From: an uncultured Treponema sp. | GTDB lineage: Bacteria > Spirochaetota > Spirochaetia > Treponematales > Treponemataceae | Direction: 5' to 3' | DNA: 42,678 nt | Assembly: GCA_946410085.1 (NCBI GenBank) | Contig: CAMJZA010000027.1 | Location: 1-42,678 of the forward strand | In this document: positions 30,656-37,917 of the stretch, piece after piece | How positions within the stretch are numbered: the first letter of the stretch is position 1 | Layout: each line of letters starts with the position of its first letter | Translations under genes and position numbers: made by a program | Notes under the pieces: generated by a model | Database searches by the model: none | The model's input: only the letters and a program-made list of their open reading frames with translations | Told to the model about the DNA's origin: nothing

Positions 30656-31942
30656 CTAGCGCACCTGCCCGTCGCCGTCGATCAGGAACTTCGTCGTCGT
30701 CAGTGCCGTAATGCCCATGGGGCCGCGGGCATGAAGCTTCTGGGTGCTTATCCCGAGTTCCGCCCCGAAGCCGAACTCCCCGCCGTCAGTAAAGCGGGTG
30801 CTCGCATTAACGTACACGCAGGCCGCATCGATCCGGGACTGGAAATAGCGGGCATTCCGCCGGTTATTCGTTACGATGCACTCGGAATGCTTCGTATTGT
30901 GGGCATTGATGAAGTCAACGGCTTCCTCAACGGAACCGACGCATTTGACCGCCAGCACAAAGTCAAGGAACTCACAGCCGAAATCCTCTTTCCGGGCCCG
31001 GTCTATGCAGTCAGCTTCCTGATCGATAAAACCGTTCTTCCGCACGGCATCATAGAGAATCGGGTAGGAAACTTCATCGGCAAGCAGGCGCACCTGCCCT
31101 GCAAGGGAGCGGGCAAGCGCGGGCAGGAACTCCCCGGCAATCCGCTTGTTCACGACAAGGGTCTCTATGGCATTGCAGGCCCCGGGCCGCTGCATCTTGG
31201 CATTGCGGGTCAGGTTGACCGCCATGCTGAGGTCCGCATCATCATCGACATACAGGTGGCAGACCCCCGCTCCCGTCTCAATGACGGGAACCTTCGCGTT
31301 CTGCACGACCGTCTGAATGAGGCGGGCAGAACCGCGGGGCAGCAGCACGTCGATTTTCCCGACGGCAGCAAGCATCTGGGCGACATCCTCGTGCCCGCCG
31401 TCTTCGCAGAGGTAGAGGGCGTCGCGGATACCGTCGCTTCCCGCCTGCCCCAGACCGTGGACGATCGCGGAAACGATTGCCTTGTTTGAATTGAGGGCGG
31501 AAGACGAACCGCGCAGCAGGATTGCATTCCCGCTCTTATAGGCGAGCGCAAAGGCATCGACCGTTACGTTGGGCCGGGACTCGTAAATGATGCCGACAAC
31601 CCCCATCGGGACGCGGACCTGCCGTATCTGCATGCCTTTCGGAGCACGCCAGCCGGCCACTTCCTGTCCGATGGGGTCAGTCTGTTCAATGATAATGCTG
31701 ATGCTCTGGAGGATGGCAGTGAATTTCCGGTCATCGAGGGCGAGCCGCTCCACAAGGGCTTCAGATACGCCCGCCTCGCGCGCAGCTGCCACATCAGTCT
31801 CGTTTGCGGCAAGAATCAGGTCCTTGCTATTGCGCAGGGACTCATGGACGCACTCAAGCGCGTGGTTTTTCTGGATGGCCGTATGCACGGCAAGCCGGTC
31901 AGCAGCCTCCCTGAGTTTCTGGCATACAGCATCTATGTCCAT
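30656..31942 (-). CDS. proA: Glutamate-5-semialdehyde dehydrogenase (gamma-glutamyl phosphate reductase)
   Basis: The 428-residue protein has the family length and order of motifs: SRPNVTVDAFALAYKSGNA and LRGSSSALNSNKA (NADPH side), LLPRGSARLIQTVV, the catalytic Cys in GAGVCHLYVD, NAKMQRPGACNAIETLVV, and the end motif ARGPMGITALTTTKFLI. It reduces gamma-glutamyl phosphate to the semialdehyde in proline synthesis in the cytoplasm. AAGGAG lies 9 nt before the ATG and only 12 nt separate it from the upstream gene, so it is expressed from the promoter at 32507-32535. The usual partner proB is not in the window. Confidence 0.95.
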   Translation of the reverse strand: MDIDAVCQKLREAADRLAVHTAIQKNHALECVHESLRNSKDLILAANETDVAAAREAGVSEALVERLALDDRKFTAILQSISIIIEQTDPIGQEVAGWRAPKGMQIRQVRVPMGVVGIIYESRPNVTVDAFALAYKSGNAILLRGSSSALNSNKAIVSAIVHGLGQAGSDGIRDALYLCEDGGHEDVAQMLAAVGKIDVLLPRGSARLIQTVVQNAKVPVIETGAGVCHLYVDDDADLSMAVNLTRNAKMQRPGACNAIETLVVNKRIAGEFLPALARSLAGQVRLLADEVSYPILYDAVRKNGFIDQEADCIDRARKEDFGCEFLDFVLAVKCVGSVEEAVDFINAHNTKHSECIVTNNRRNARYFQSRIDAACVYVNASTRFTDGGEFGFGAELGISTQKLHARGPMGITALTTTKFLIDGDGQVR

Positions 31943-31954
31943 GCCGGCAGCTCC

Positions 31955-32497
31955 TTAGAAATTGGCGAGATAATACATGCCGAGGAGGATTGCAAGGCGC
32001 TTCTTGCCTTCGTTCCAGTCGGTATCACGGGGAAGGGATGCAACATACCACCAGAAGACGCCGAAGTCGGGGTCAATCCGCATTGCATATTCGTCAAAGG
32101 ACTTGTTTTTCGTCTGTGCACCGAACATCAGGTACACGACATCATCCACAATATTGAAAAAGAAAGGATAGGCATCTGCGTAGCCCTTGCCGTTCATGAA
32201 TTTGGTAAACTCTTCGAGCCGGTAGAGCACCTGGGCCTTGAGGTCGACATCGGACTTTTCCACCCATGTCTTTTCTATCAGCAGAACAAGATTGTTGTGG
32301 AAGCTCATCACCAGCTTCTCCTCGCCGTTCCCCTCTTTTCCGGCTATCGGCCTGAACGCCCCGCTGCCGCCGTCAAAACTGCGGGAAAGCTTTTCACCCG
32401 CATCTACCGCTGCAGCTTCATCTTCCGTAGCAAGAAGCGTACTCATTGCCTGAAGGGTTTCTTTATCAACAAACTGTTCTAACAAATCGCCGTTCAT
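31955..32497 (-). CDS. Protein of unknown function upstream of proA
   Basis: The 180-residue protein has no signal peptide or membrane segment. The N-terminal third is acidic (TLLATEDEAAAVDAGEK). The C-terminal part contains LLIEKTWVEKSDVDLKAQ, YADAYPFFFNIVDDVVYLMF and ends with a hydrophobic helix (AILLGMYYLANF). I do not recognise the family. It is first in the unit with proA and is read from a good promoter whose -10 box lies 9 nt before the ATG, without a ribosome binding site. A link to proline metabolism is only positional. Confidence 0.7.
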   Translation of the reverse strand: MNGDLLEQFVDKETLQAMSTLLATEDEAAAVDAGEKLSRSFDGGSGAFRPIAGKEGNGEEKLVMSFHNNLVLLIEKTWVEKSDVDLKAQVLYRLEEFTKFMNGKGYADAYPFFFNIVDDVVYLMFGAQTKNKSFDEYAMRIDPDFGVFWWYVASLPRDTDWNEGKKRLAILLGMYYLANF

Positions 32498-32506
32498 ATA
32501 TGCCGT

Positions 32507-32535
32507 ATTGTAAAAAATTGCATAGATTTATGCAA
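32507..32535 (-). promoter_or_regulatory. Promoter of the unknown gene and proA, near-leaderless
   Basis: TTGCAT (32535-32530) and TACAAT (32512-32507) have a 17-bp spacer. The predicted start at about 32500 leaves a 3-nt leader before ATG 32497. Confidence 0.7.
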
Positions 32536-32716
32536 GGGTGTCGGTTGGCTCCCGCGTCAGGAGAAACCGGCCATTTTTTAAAGTATCTCTTAAGGCTATA
32601 GGGAATTCCTCATATGGTAGTTCAAGACAAGCCGGTGTCCGTAACGATGCTCACGGGGGCTTTCCGATGTACCGCTGTGCCGGAACAGGACCGGTGGACG
32701 CCCCGGAGCAGGGCGG

Positions 32717-33232
32717 TTATTTCTGGAGGGGACTGCCGTCGGCACGGGTTACCCGGTCACCCACGGCAACTCCCTGCGCCGCAAAGAAGCCCTGCGGGAC
32801 TTCGAGGGCATAGCGGACGGACTTACTGCTCCGTATGCTTTCCAGACTGTAGGGGGTCATGTCCAGAATGTCGGTTATCTCGCCCCTGGAATCAATGTAT
32901 GCAATGGAAAGCGGGTGCGGCGTGTTCTTCATCCAGAAGCTCAGGACCTGGTCCTTTTCAAAGACAAAGAGCATACCCGTTCCATCGGGAATGTCCTTGC
33001 GCTCCATGAAGCCCCAGTTGCGCTCTTCGGCCTTTACCGCAAGCTCGGCGCGCACCGTCACCTGTTCTCCGTCCGGGCGCGTGATGCACAGTTCTTCCAC
33101 GGGCAGCCTGTATTTGCGGCCGTCGCAGGAAAGGAACGAAGGGAGGAAAAGCAGCATGCACAGGAGGGAAAACGACAGCCGCCTTCCCGCAGCAGGCAGG
33201 AAACGGCGGCTCAACACAGGACGGGAACTCAT
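32717..33232 (-). CDS. DUF192 family lipoprotein
   Basis: The 171-residue product has a signal peptide ending FLSC, which fits a lipobox, after a basic N-terminus (SRRFLPAAGRR). The mature domain is DUF192: VRAELAVKAEERNWGFMERK, GTGMLFVFEKDQVLSFWMKN and SIAYIDSRGEITDILDM are its standard blocks. The domain is a small beta barrel with unknown function that is normally exported. It follows the secreted protein at 33239-33955 by 6 nt and belongs to the murB-side operon. The 200-nt stretch before the next gene (32536-32716) holds GC-rich inverted repeats and no gene that I can support. Confidence 0.8.
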   Translation of the reverse strand: MSSRPVLSRRFLPAAGRRLSFSLLCMLLFLPSFLSCDGRKYRLPVEELCITRPDGEQVTVRAELAVKAEERNWGFMERKDIPDGTGMLFVFEKDQVLSFWMKNTPHPLSIAYIDSRGEITDILDMTPYSLESIRSSKSVRYALEVPQGFFAAQGVAVGDRVTRADGSPLQK

Positions 33233-33238
33233 TTCTGA

Positions 33239-33955
33239 CTAAATTCCCTGCAGGAACTGCTCGCGGTTCTGCTCGGCAACCGTCTCTTCCACGCCGGATT
33301 CCGCCTGAATCCTGTCGAACACGAGCTTGTCGGTATACTTGAGGCAGAGCGGACGTTCCAGGTCAACAATCATGCTGTCGGACACCCATTCCGCCTTATC
33401 GGGGTTCAGGGTCGTCGGCGCACCGTACTTTTCGCAGAGGGCGCTGAACACGGAATAATGGTCGAGCTTTTCCTGATTCAGGTTAATGCTCATCACATAG
33501 AGCTTGTCATCAACAAACTGGAACCAGCAGCGGTCCAGATAGGGATAGGGCGAATAGCGGGCCGCATCCGTCTCGATGAGCTTGTTGTTCTCGCCCGCAA
33601 GGAGGGAAACGTCGCGCTCGCCGCGGTAGCCGAAGCGCCTGTCGGCAAGCAGGGCCTGCTTGACGCTCTCAATATCCATGCCGATGGAAACATTCCCGAA
33701 GGAAGCCGGCGGTGCCTGCACGGAAGCGGTGGATTTGCCCGTTGCCGGATTAACGCCGCCCTTCTCGCGCGTCGCAATGTCGCCCTTCGTCGGACCGGAA
33801 ATCGTCACGGAAGCGGATCCCGCCCCGCCGGAAACCGTTCCGGTTATGGAGCTATCGTCCGTCGTTACGGACCCTGTCAGGCTGTTCTGTGCCCCCAAAG
33901 GCAGGAGCACGGCAGAGAGAAAAAGACCGCAGACGATAAAAGCACTTCGTTTCAT
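33239..33955 (-). CDS. Secreted protein of unknown function
   Basis: The 238-residue product has a signal peptide (FIVCGLFLSAVLLPLGAQ). A low-complexity Ser/Thr/Gly stretch (about 22-80: VTTDDSSITGTVSGGAGSA) is followed by a compact domain from residue 85 (FGNVSIGMDIESVKQALLAD, CWFQFVDDKLYVMSINL, EKYGAPTTLNPDKAEWVSD). The second part has the look of a small alpha/beta domain that tests a parameter against a threshold, but I do not recognise it. GGAGG is 12 nt and AGGAA 1 nt before the ATG. It lies between the regulator and the DUF192 gene in one unit. Confidence 0.65.
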   Translation of the reverse strand: MKRSAFIVCGLFLSAVLLPLGAQNSLTGSVTTDDSSITGTVSGGAGSASVTISGPTKGDIATREKGGVNPATGKSTASVQAPPASFGNVSIGMDIESVKQALLADRRFGYRGERDVSLLAGENNKLIETDAARYSPYPYLDRCWFQFVDDKLYVMSINLNQEKLDHYSVFSALCEKYGAPTTLNPDKAEWVSDSMIVDLERPLCLKYTDKLVFDRIQAESGVEETVAEQNREQFLQGI

Positions 33956-33990
33956 TTCCTGTTTGCCTCCGAGCCGGTACGGCTCAACCG

Positions 33991-35190
33991 TTACTGCTTG
34001 GCAGCCCTGCGGCTCATTGACTTGCGGTAGAAGGCCGCCTGTTTCAGCAGTTCTTCAACATCGGGCACCTGCAGCTTGCCGCCCTTGACCTTGATGTTCT
34101 GGTCGGAGAAGAGGGCATAAATCGCCTGCTTCTGCTGGGAAGCTTCAATACCGGACAGGTTGACCAGATCCTGCGGGGTAAAGTCAGTCTGGTAGGGAGC
34201 GCCCTTCTCAAAGGGAACCTTGCGCAGTTCCAGCTGCAGGGCAAGCATATCGATCATGCGCTCGCGGCTGTCCGTCAGCTGACCGTTCACCAGCTGGCGG
34301 TACATGGACCAGATGCGGTCCGCAAGCATCGTGGAAAGGCGTGAAATGAAGTCCGGCTGGCTCGTTACCATCATATTGAAGTTGGACGCATTGACGACCA
34401 TGACCTTGCAGTTACTGTGGGCAATTGCAGAAGCAGAGCGGGGCTTGCTGTCAAGCAGGGCCATCTCGCCGAACATATCGCCCTTCTTGAGCATCGCGAG
34501 GATGACTTCCTGATTGTCGACGACCTTCGTTATCTTGACCGTGCCGTCCTGAATGATGAACATGTCGGGACCGTACTGGCAGTCGGAGAAAATCATCGTA
34601 TCCACCGGATAGTTGCGGATAAGGTCAGGGGTGGACTCAAGGTACACCGGGTGTGCCTTGCCCTTGAGCCTGACGAGGGCCTTCTTCGCCGCCTCAACAT
34701 TCTCGCCTTCGGGAAGGCGCTTGAGGTACTGATAATAGGCGTAGGAAGCTATGTTCAGGCTGCCCTGATCGTTATAGTATTCCGCAATATTGAACAGCTC
34801 TTCGGGCGTGTCCGTCGCCGCTTTCTTGAGGGTAATCTTCGTCCTCGTATCGTTCAGGAGACGCATTTCACGGGCAAAATAGCGGATTATCTTCATCGCT
34901 ATTGCATTGTTGCTCCTGATAAGCTCAGGATACTGGTCATGGCGGATGACGATTGCCGTCACGTCCGTCAAGGCAGTAACCGTTTCGGTCTGGGAATGGC
35001 CCGACATACAGGGAATAACGCCCACAAAGTCTCCGGGGCCCAGGTTCTTTACCGTCGCACCCGGAACAGGCATCTCGTGGTAACACTTAACCTTACCGGT
35101 CTGAAGAATATAAAAGCGGTCGTTTGAATCCGTTCCTTCTACCAAGAGGTACGAGCCTGCCGTAAATTTAACAAAAGAAAGTTGAAGCAT
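33991..35190 (-). CDS. Regulator with two cyclic-nucleotide-binding domains and a Crp-like winged helix
   Basis: The 399-residue protein has cNMP domain 1 (about 1-120), a helical linker (130-185) and cNMP domain 2 (about 190-300). It ends in a region resembling the Crp wing-helix domain (DFTPQDLVNLSGIEASQQ, then QAIYALFSDQNIKVKGGK). Domain 2 has a complete phosphate-binding cassette (GDMFGEMALLDSKPRSASA); domain 1 has only a partial one (GDFVGVIPCMSGHSQTET), so it may bind no ligand. Crp-type proteins usually have one cNMP domain per chain and act as dimers; a double-domain chain may work as a pseudo-dimer. It is read from its own weak promoter after murB. A 7-4-7 inverted repeat at 35230-35247 overlaps that region and could be an autoregulatory site. 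Confidence 0.8.
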   Translation of the reverse strand: MLQLSFVKFTAGSYLLVEGTDSNDRFYILQTGKVKCYHEMPVPGATVKNLGPGDFVGVIPCMSGHSQTETVTALTDVTAIVIRHDQYPELIRSNNAIAMKIIRYFAREMRLLNDTRTKITLKKAATDTPEELFNIAEYYNDQGSLNIASYAYYQYLKRLPEGENVEAAKKALVRLKGKAHPVYLESTPDLIRNYPVDTMIFSDCQYGPDMFIIQDGTVKITKVVDNQEVILAMLKKGDMFGEMALLDSKPRSASAIAHSNCKVMVVNASNFNMMVTSQPDFISRLSTMLADRIWSMYRQLVNGQLTDSRERMIDMLALQLELRKVPFEKGAPYQTDFTPQDLVNLSGIEASQQKQAIYALFSDQNIKVKGGKLQVPDVEELLKQAAFYRKSMSRRAAKQ

Positions 35191-35229
35191 TTCCTATAAC
35201 CTACTCACCTATTTACCTTTTTCTTCTAT

Positions 35230-35247
35230 CGGTACAAATCTGTACCG
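35230..35247. promoter_or_regulatory. Perfect inverted repeat between murB and the cNMP regulator gene
   Basis: CGGTACA-N4-TGTACCG lies 3 nt downstream of the murB stop and about 40 nt before the regulator start. A weak TTGTAC-N16-TAAATA promoter overlaps one arm. It could be a murB hairpin terminator without a T-run or an operator. Confidence 0.45.
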
Positions 35248-35250
35248 TCC

Positions 35251-36225
35251 TTATACAAAAATAACCTCAGGTTCCAGCACAAAGCCCGTCCGTTCCCTGA
35301 CGGCCGCCTGCGCCCGTTCCACAAGGGCCCGGATGTCCCTTGCCCGCGCCGAACCGGTATTGATGATAAAGTTGCCGTGCCAGGGAGCAATCTGAGCCCC
35401 TCCGACCGCAAGCCCCTTTAAGCCCGCCTCATCGATCAGCTGTCCTGACGGCTTGCCGAAGCGCCTGTCATTCTTAAAGACACTGCCCGCACTCGGTGCG
35501 CGGAAGTGCCCCCGGGACTGCCGGTCCGCCACATAGCCCTCATTCTCCGTCCGTATCAGGCGTTCACCGGCGGCATCCTGCGCCAGTGCCTCGACGCAGA
35601 ACGTTACATCCAGAATGAGGGAGCGGAACGTCTGGAACGGAGACTCCTTATACGCCCACGTTCCCTGTACATTATGATACACTTTTACAAAGTTCGCAAG
35701 CGTAAAATCGGTGAAGTCCCGTTTTTCCTCCGAAAGCCCGTCCAGATCGACATAGGAAACGCCCTGTATCAGGTCTCCGGCGCTCACCCCGTAGCAGCGG
35801 GCGTTCATGAAAGCGGCCCCGCCCGCCGTTCCCGGCAGGCCCGCAAAGGACGAAAGGCCCTTGAGGCAGTGCGATGCGCAGAATGCCGTAATTGCATCGA
35901 ACTTTGCCCCCGCTCCGGCCGTCAGCAGGCCATCCGCATACGAAATCCCGTCCAGCCGCTCGAGCGAAATGACGAGCGCATCCAGGCCCTCGTCCCGCAC
36001 GATGATGTTGCTGCCCCCGCCCAGAATGAACAGCGGCAGGCCGGCCCGGCAGGCACAGGCAGCCGCATAGGCTGCGGAAGCCCCGTCAGCAGGAACGGCA
36101 AGGGCGGCGGCAGGGCCTCCGACCTGCATCGTCGTACGGGGGGCAAGCGGTTCCGCAAAAAGCATTTCGCCCGTATAGAGAGGAGATTCTGCGATACGCC
36201 GTGCAAGCGAGACGATTTCTTCCAT
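35251..36225 (-). CDS. murB: UDP-N-acetylmuramate dehydrogenase (UDP-N-acetylenolpyruvoylglucosamine reductase)
   Basis: The product (324 residues) has the FAD-binding start (APRTTMQVGGPAAALAVP), the LFILGGGSNIIVRDEG motif and LSSFAGLPGTAGGAAFMNARCYG. The catalytic Ser is in APSAGSVFKN and the catalytic Glu in the C-terminal LEPEVIFV. It makes UDP-MurNAc for peptidoglycan in the cytoplasm. ATG 36225 is chosen because it fits the family length; the in-frame ATG at 36252 lies inside the -10 box. The leader is about 21 nt. The divergent LysM gene encodes another cell-wall protein. Confidence 0.93.
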   Translation of the reverse strand: MEEIVSLARRIAESPLYTGEMLFAEPLAPRTTMQVGGPAAALAVPADGASAAYAAACACRAGLPLFILGGGSNIIVRDEGLDALVISLERLDGISYADGLLTAGAGAKFDAITAFCASHCLKGLSSFAGLPGTAGGAAFMNARCYGVSAGDLIQGVSYVDLDGLSEEKRDFTDFTLANFVKVYHNVQGTWAYKESPFQTFRSLILDVTFCVEALAQDAAGERLIRTENEGYVADRQSRGHFRAPSAGSVFKNDRRFGKPSGQLIDEAGLKGLAVGGAQIAPWHGNFIINTGSARARDIRALVERAQAAVRERTGFVLEPEVIFV

Positions 36226-36252
36226 AATTTGCGCAAGACACCCGAAACTCAT

Positions 36253-36281
36253 ATTATACCCGAACAGCCCCGAAAACGCAA
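36253..36281 (-). promoter_or_regulatory. Promoter of murB
   Basis: TTGCGT (36281-36276) and a perfect TATAAT (36258-36253) have a 17-bp spacer. Confidence 0.65.
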
Positions 36282-36393
36282 GGCAGATATCGGACGGCTG
36301 CATCTGCCGCCGGGCATGAACAGCTGACGCCGGGCATGGAAACGCCGCGGTCTCCCTGCCCGTGCAGGCGTCCCGGGAACGCCGCTCATTAAA

Positions 36394-36411
36394 ATCGGCA
36401 TTTACGCCGAT
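36394..36411. promoter_or_regulatory. Inverted repeat just upstream of the LysM gene
   Basis: ATCGGC-N6-GCCGAT is perfect and ends 12 nt before ATG 36424. It may be an operator or a leader hairpin; no convincing promoter was found next to it. Confidence 0.4.
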
Positions 36412-36423
36412 GATAGAAGCAGT

Positions 36424-37338
36424 ATGAAGTCCCTTGATTCCGGCACTATGAAAAAAGTAACAGTCGCGCTCCTCATGGCCCTTGCGGCAGGCATCCCCCT
36501 CATCGCTGCCCAGGCCTACACGGTCGAAAAAGGGGACACGCTCTATTCCATCAGCCGGAAGTACGGGGTTTCCGTTGCGGAACTCAGCAGGGCGAACAAC
36601 CTCAAGAACGACAACGTCATATTTGCGGGACAAAAGCTTTCCATACCGGAGACGGACACGGGGGCTGCAACGGCAGAAATCAGCTCCCGGCAGCGGGCAC
36701 AGGCAAAAAAAGAGGCAGAAACGCCCGCTCCGGCAAAAAGCGAACTGACGCGCAGCTACGATACCTACACCGTCCAGCGGGGCGACACCTTCTATAACAT
36801 CGCAAAGGTCAACGACATCTCCGTTGCGAGGCTCAAGGAGCTGAACGCAATAGACGACGAAAGCAGGCTGCGGGTCGGACAGAAGCTGAAAATCCCCGTC
36901 AGCTACATCAATACCGACAATGCAAGCCTTCCCGACCTTCCTTCCGCCGACCCGCGCAAATATTCCGAAAAGCTCGGGGACTCCAGCCTGACCTGGCCGG
37001 TGGAAAACCCGACCGTGACCTATACGCAGGGCAAGGTGAGCGGAGTTCACCTGACGGCAAAAGAAGGCGAGACCGTCAAATGCATCAGGGCAGGAATCGT
37101 CATGTACACCGGCAACTACCGGGGCTACGGGCAGGTTGTGTTCATCCAGACCAAGGCGGACTACATCTACGCCTATACGGGCCTCTCGGACATCTCAGTA
37201 CAGAAGGGAGACTACGTGGTATTCAGCGACAAGATAGGCGAGGCGGGCAAGGACAGCATCAAGGGTTCCCCCCAGATTTCACTGATGGTCTTCCTGAACT
37301 CAAAGCCGATCGATCCTGCTAAAGCTCCGAGAGGGTAA
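36424..37338 (+). CDS. Exported protein with two LysM domains and a degenerate M23/LytM domain
   Basis: The 304-residue product has a signal peptide (KKVTVALLMALAAGIPLIAAQA; a start at the internal Met9 is also possible). LysM domains lie at about 31-74 (YTVEKGDTLYSISRKYGVS) and 115-158 (YTVQRGDTFYNIAKVNDIS), separated by a charged linker. The C-terminal part (190-300) follows the M23 pattern (WPVENP, EGETVKCIRAGIVMYTG, GYGQVVFIQ, VQKGDYVVFSDKIGEAG, LNSKPIDP). The zinc ligands are lost: the HxxxD position reads GVHLTA, YAH reads YAY and HxHF reads QISL. Such inactive LytM domains, as in EnvC or NlpD, activate cell-wall amidases. It therefore probably binds peptidoglycan and regulates hydrolysis rather than cutting. 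Confidence 0.85.
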   Translation: MKSLDSGTMKKVTVALLMALAAGIPLIAAQAYTVEKGDTLYSISRKYGVSVAELSRANNLKNDNVIFAGQKLSIPETDTGAATAEISSRQRAQAKKEAETPAPAKSELTRSYDTYTVQRGDTFYNIAKVNDISVARLKELNAIDDESRLRVGQKLKIPVSYINTDNASLPDLPSADPRKYSEKLGDSSLTWPVENPTVTYTQGKVSGVHLTAKEGETVKCIRAGIVMYTGNYRGYGQVVFIQTKADYIYAYTGLSDISVQKGDYVVFSDKIGEAGKDSIKGSPQISLMVFLNSKPIDPAKAPRG

Positions 37339-37386
37339 TATCCTTCGGATATTGCCCTCTCAATGAGCTTCCCTGCCGGGAAGCTC
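37329..37386 (+). repeat. Paired hairpins overlapping the LysM gene stop codon
   Basis: A 15-bp stem with one wobble (37329-37343 with 37347-37361, loop TTC) includes the TAA stop, and a perfect GAGCTTCCC/GGGAAGCTC hairpin with TGCC loop (37365-37386) follows. There is no T-run. The second hairpin shares its GAGCTT/AAGCTC outer stem with the element at 3476-3498. A GC-rich stretch to 37457 adds weaker GGGCG/CGCCC pairing. Confidence 0.6.
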
Positions 37387-37457
37387 ACGCGCAATAAGCC
37401 GTCCGGCGGGCGCTCACGCAGCGGGCAGTTCCGCCCGGCACACACTGCGCGGCTAAA

Positions 37458-37883
37458 CTACTCCCACTTATCCACAACGAGGCAGAGGGCCTCATCATCG
37501 GTGAGCTTGAGCATCCGCAGGGTGCCGAAGAAAGTCGCATAGTTGCCCGAAGCCGGGAGGTCCGCCGGATACCGCATGCCCTCGCGGGGAACAAGGTTCA
37601 GCCCCGACGGGCAGCAGCCGGTCATGTCCCAGAGGACGACGGCATGAACCCGCCTGCCGTCAATCACGTCGCTCAGGAACTGCCCGTTTATCTTCACCGT
37701 CTTGCCCGCATACTTTTCCGGCGAAACCATCATGTCAAAGATGACGCCGGAGGCAACGTAATAATTTATCTTCGTAAAATCGTAGTCAAACTTCGCCGCA
37801 GCCGCCGGATTCTTGTCACGGGCAGCAAAGACTGCCGCGGCACAGACACAGGCAAGCAGCAGACAGATACCGAAGCGCTTCAT
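37458..37883 (-). CDS. Secreted CC-motif protein in a zinc-transport locus
   Basis: The product (141 residues from ATG 37883 with AGGAGG 6-8 nt upstream) has a signal peptide (FGICLLLACVCAAAVFA). The mature domain contains VIFDMMVSPEKYAGKTVKI, a small-barrel start, and the vicinal cysteines Cys90-Cys91 in DMTGCCPSGLNLV. I recall similar small exported proteins with a CC-x-x-G core beside zinc ABC transporter genes in clostridia, which fits its place directly after znuA. It may bind zinc or pass it to ZnuA; this is inference from context and the cysteine pair. The family match is from memory and has not been searched. Confidence 0.65.
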   Translation of the reverse strand: MKRFGICLLLACVCAAAVFAARDKNPAAAAKFDYDFTKINYYVASGVIFDMMVSPEKYAGKTVKINGQFLSDVIDGRRVHAVVLWDMTGCCPSGLNLVPREGMRYPADLPASGNYATFFGTLRMLKLTDDEALCLVVDKWE

Positions 37884-37917
37884 GGTCTTCCTCCTTTTCT
37901 TCTTTTTCCATTGCATT

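Noticed and set aside
32538-32813. Plus-strand frame of 91 codons before the DUF192 gene
   Set aside because: No ribosome binding site, random composition, and it runs into the antisense of the DUF192 gene.
36386-36414. Leaderless promoter for the LysM gene
   Set aside because: GATGAT lies 9 nt before the ATG, but no hexamer 16-18 bp upstream resembles TTGACA, so I did not count it with the seven good cases.
36226-37050. N-terminal extension of the murB frame by 275 codons
   Set aside because: It is antisense to the LysM gene, and a murB promoter with TATAAT lies at 36253-36281, downstream of these codons.
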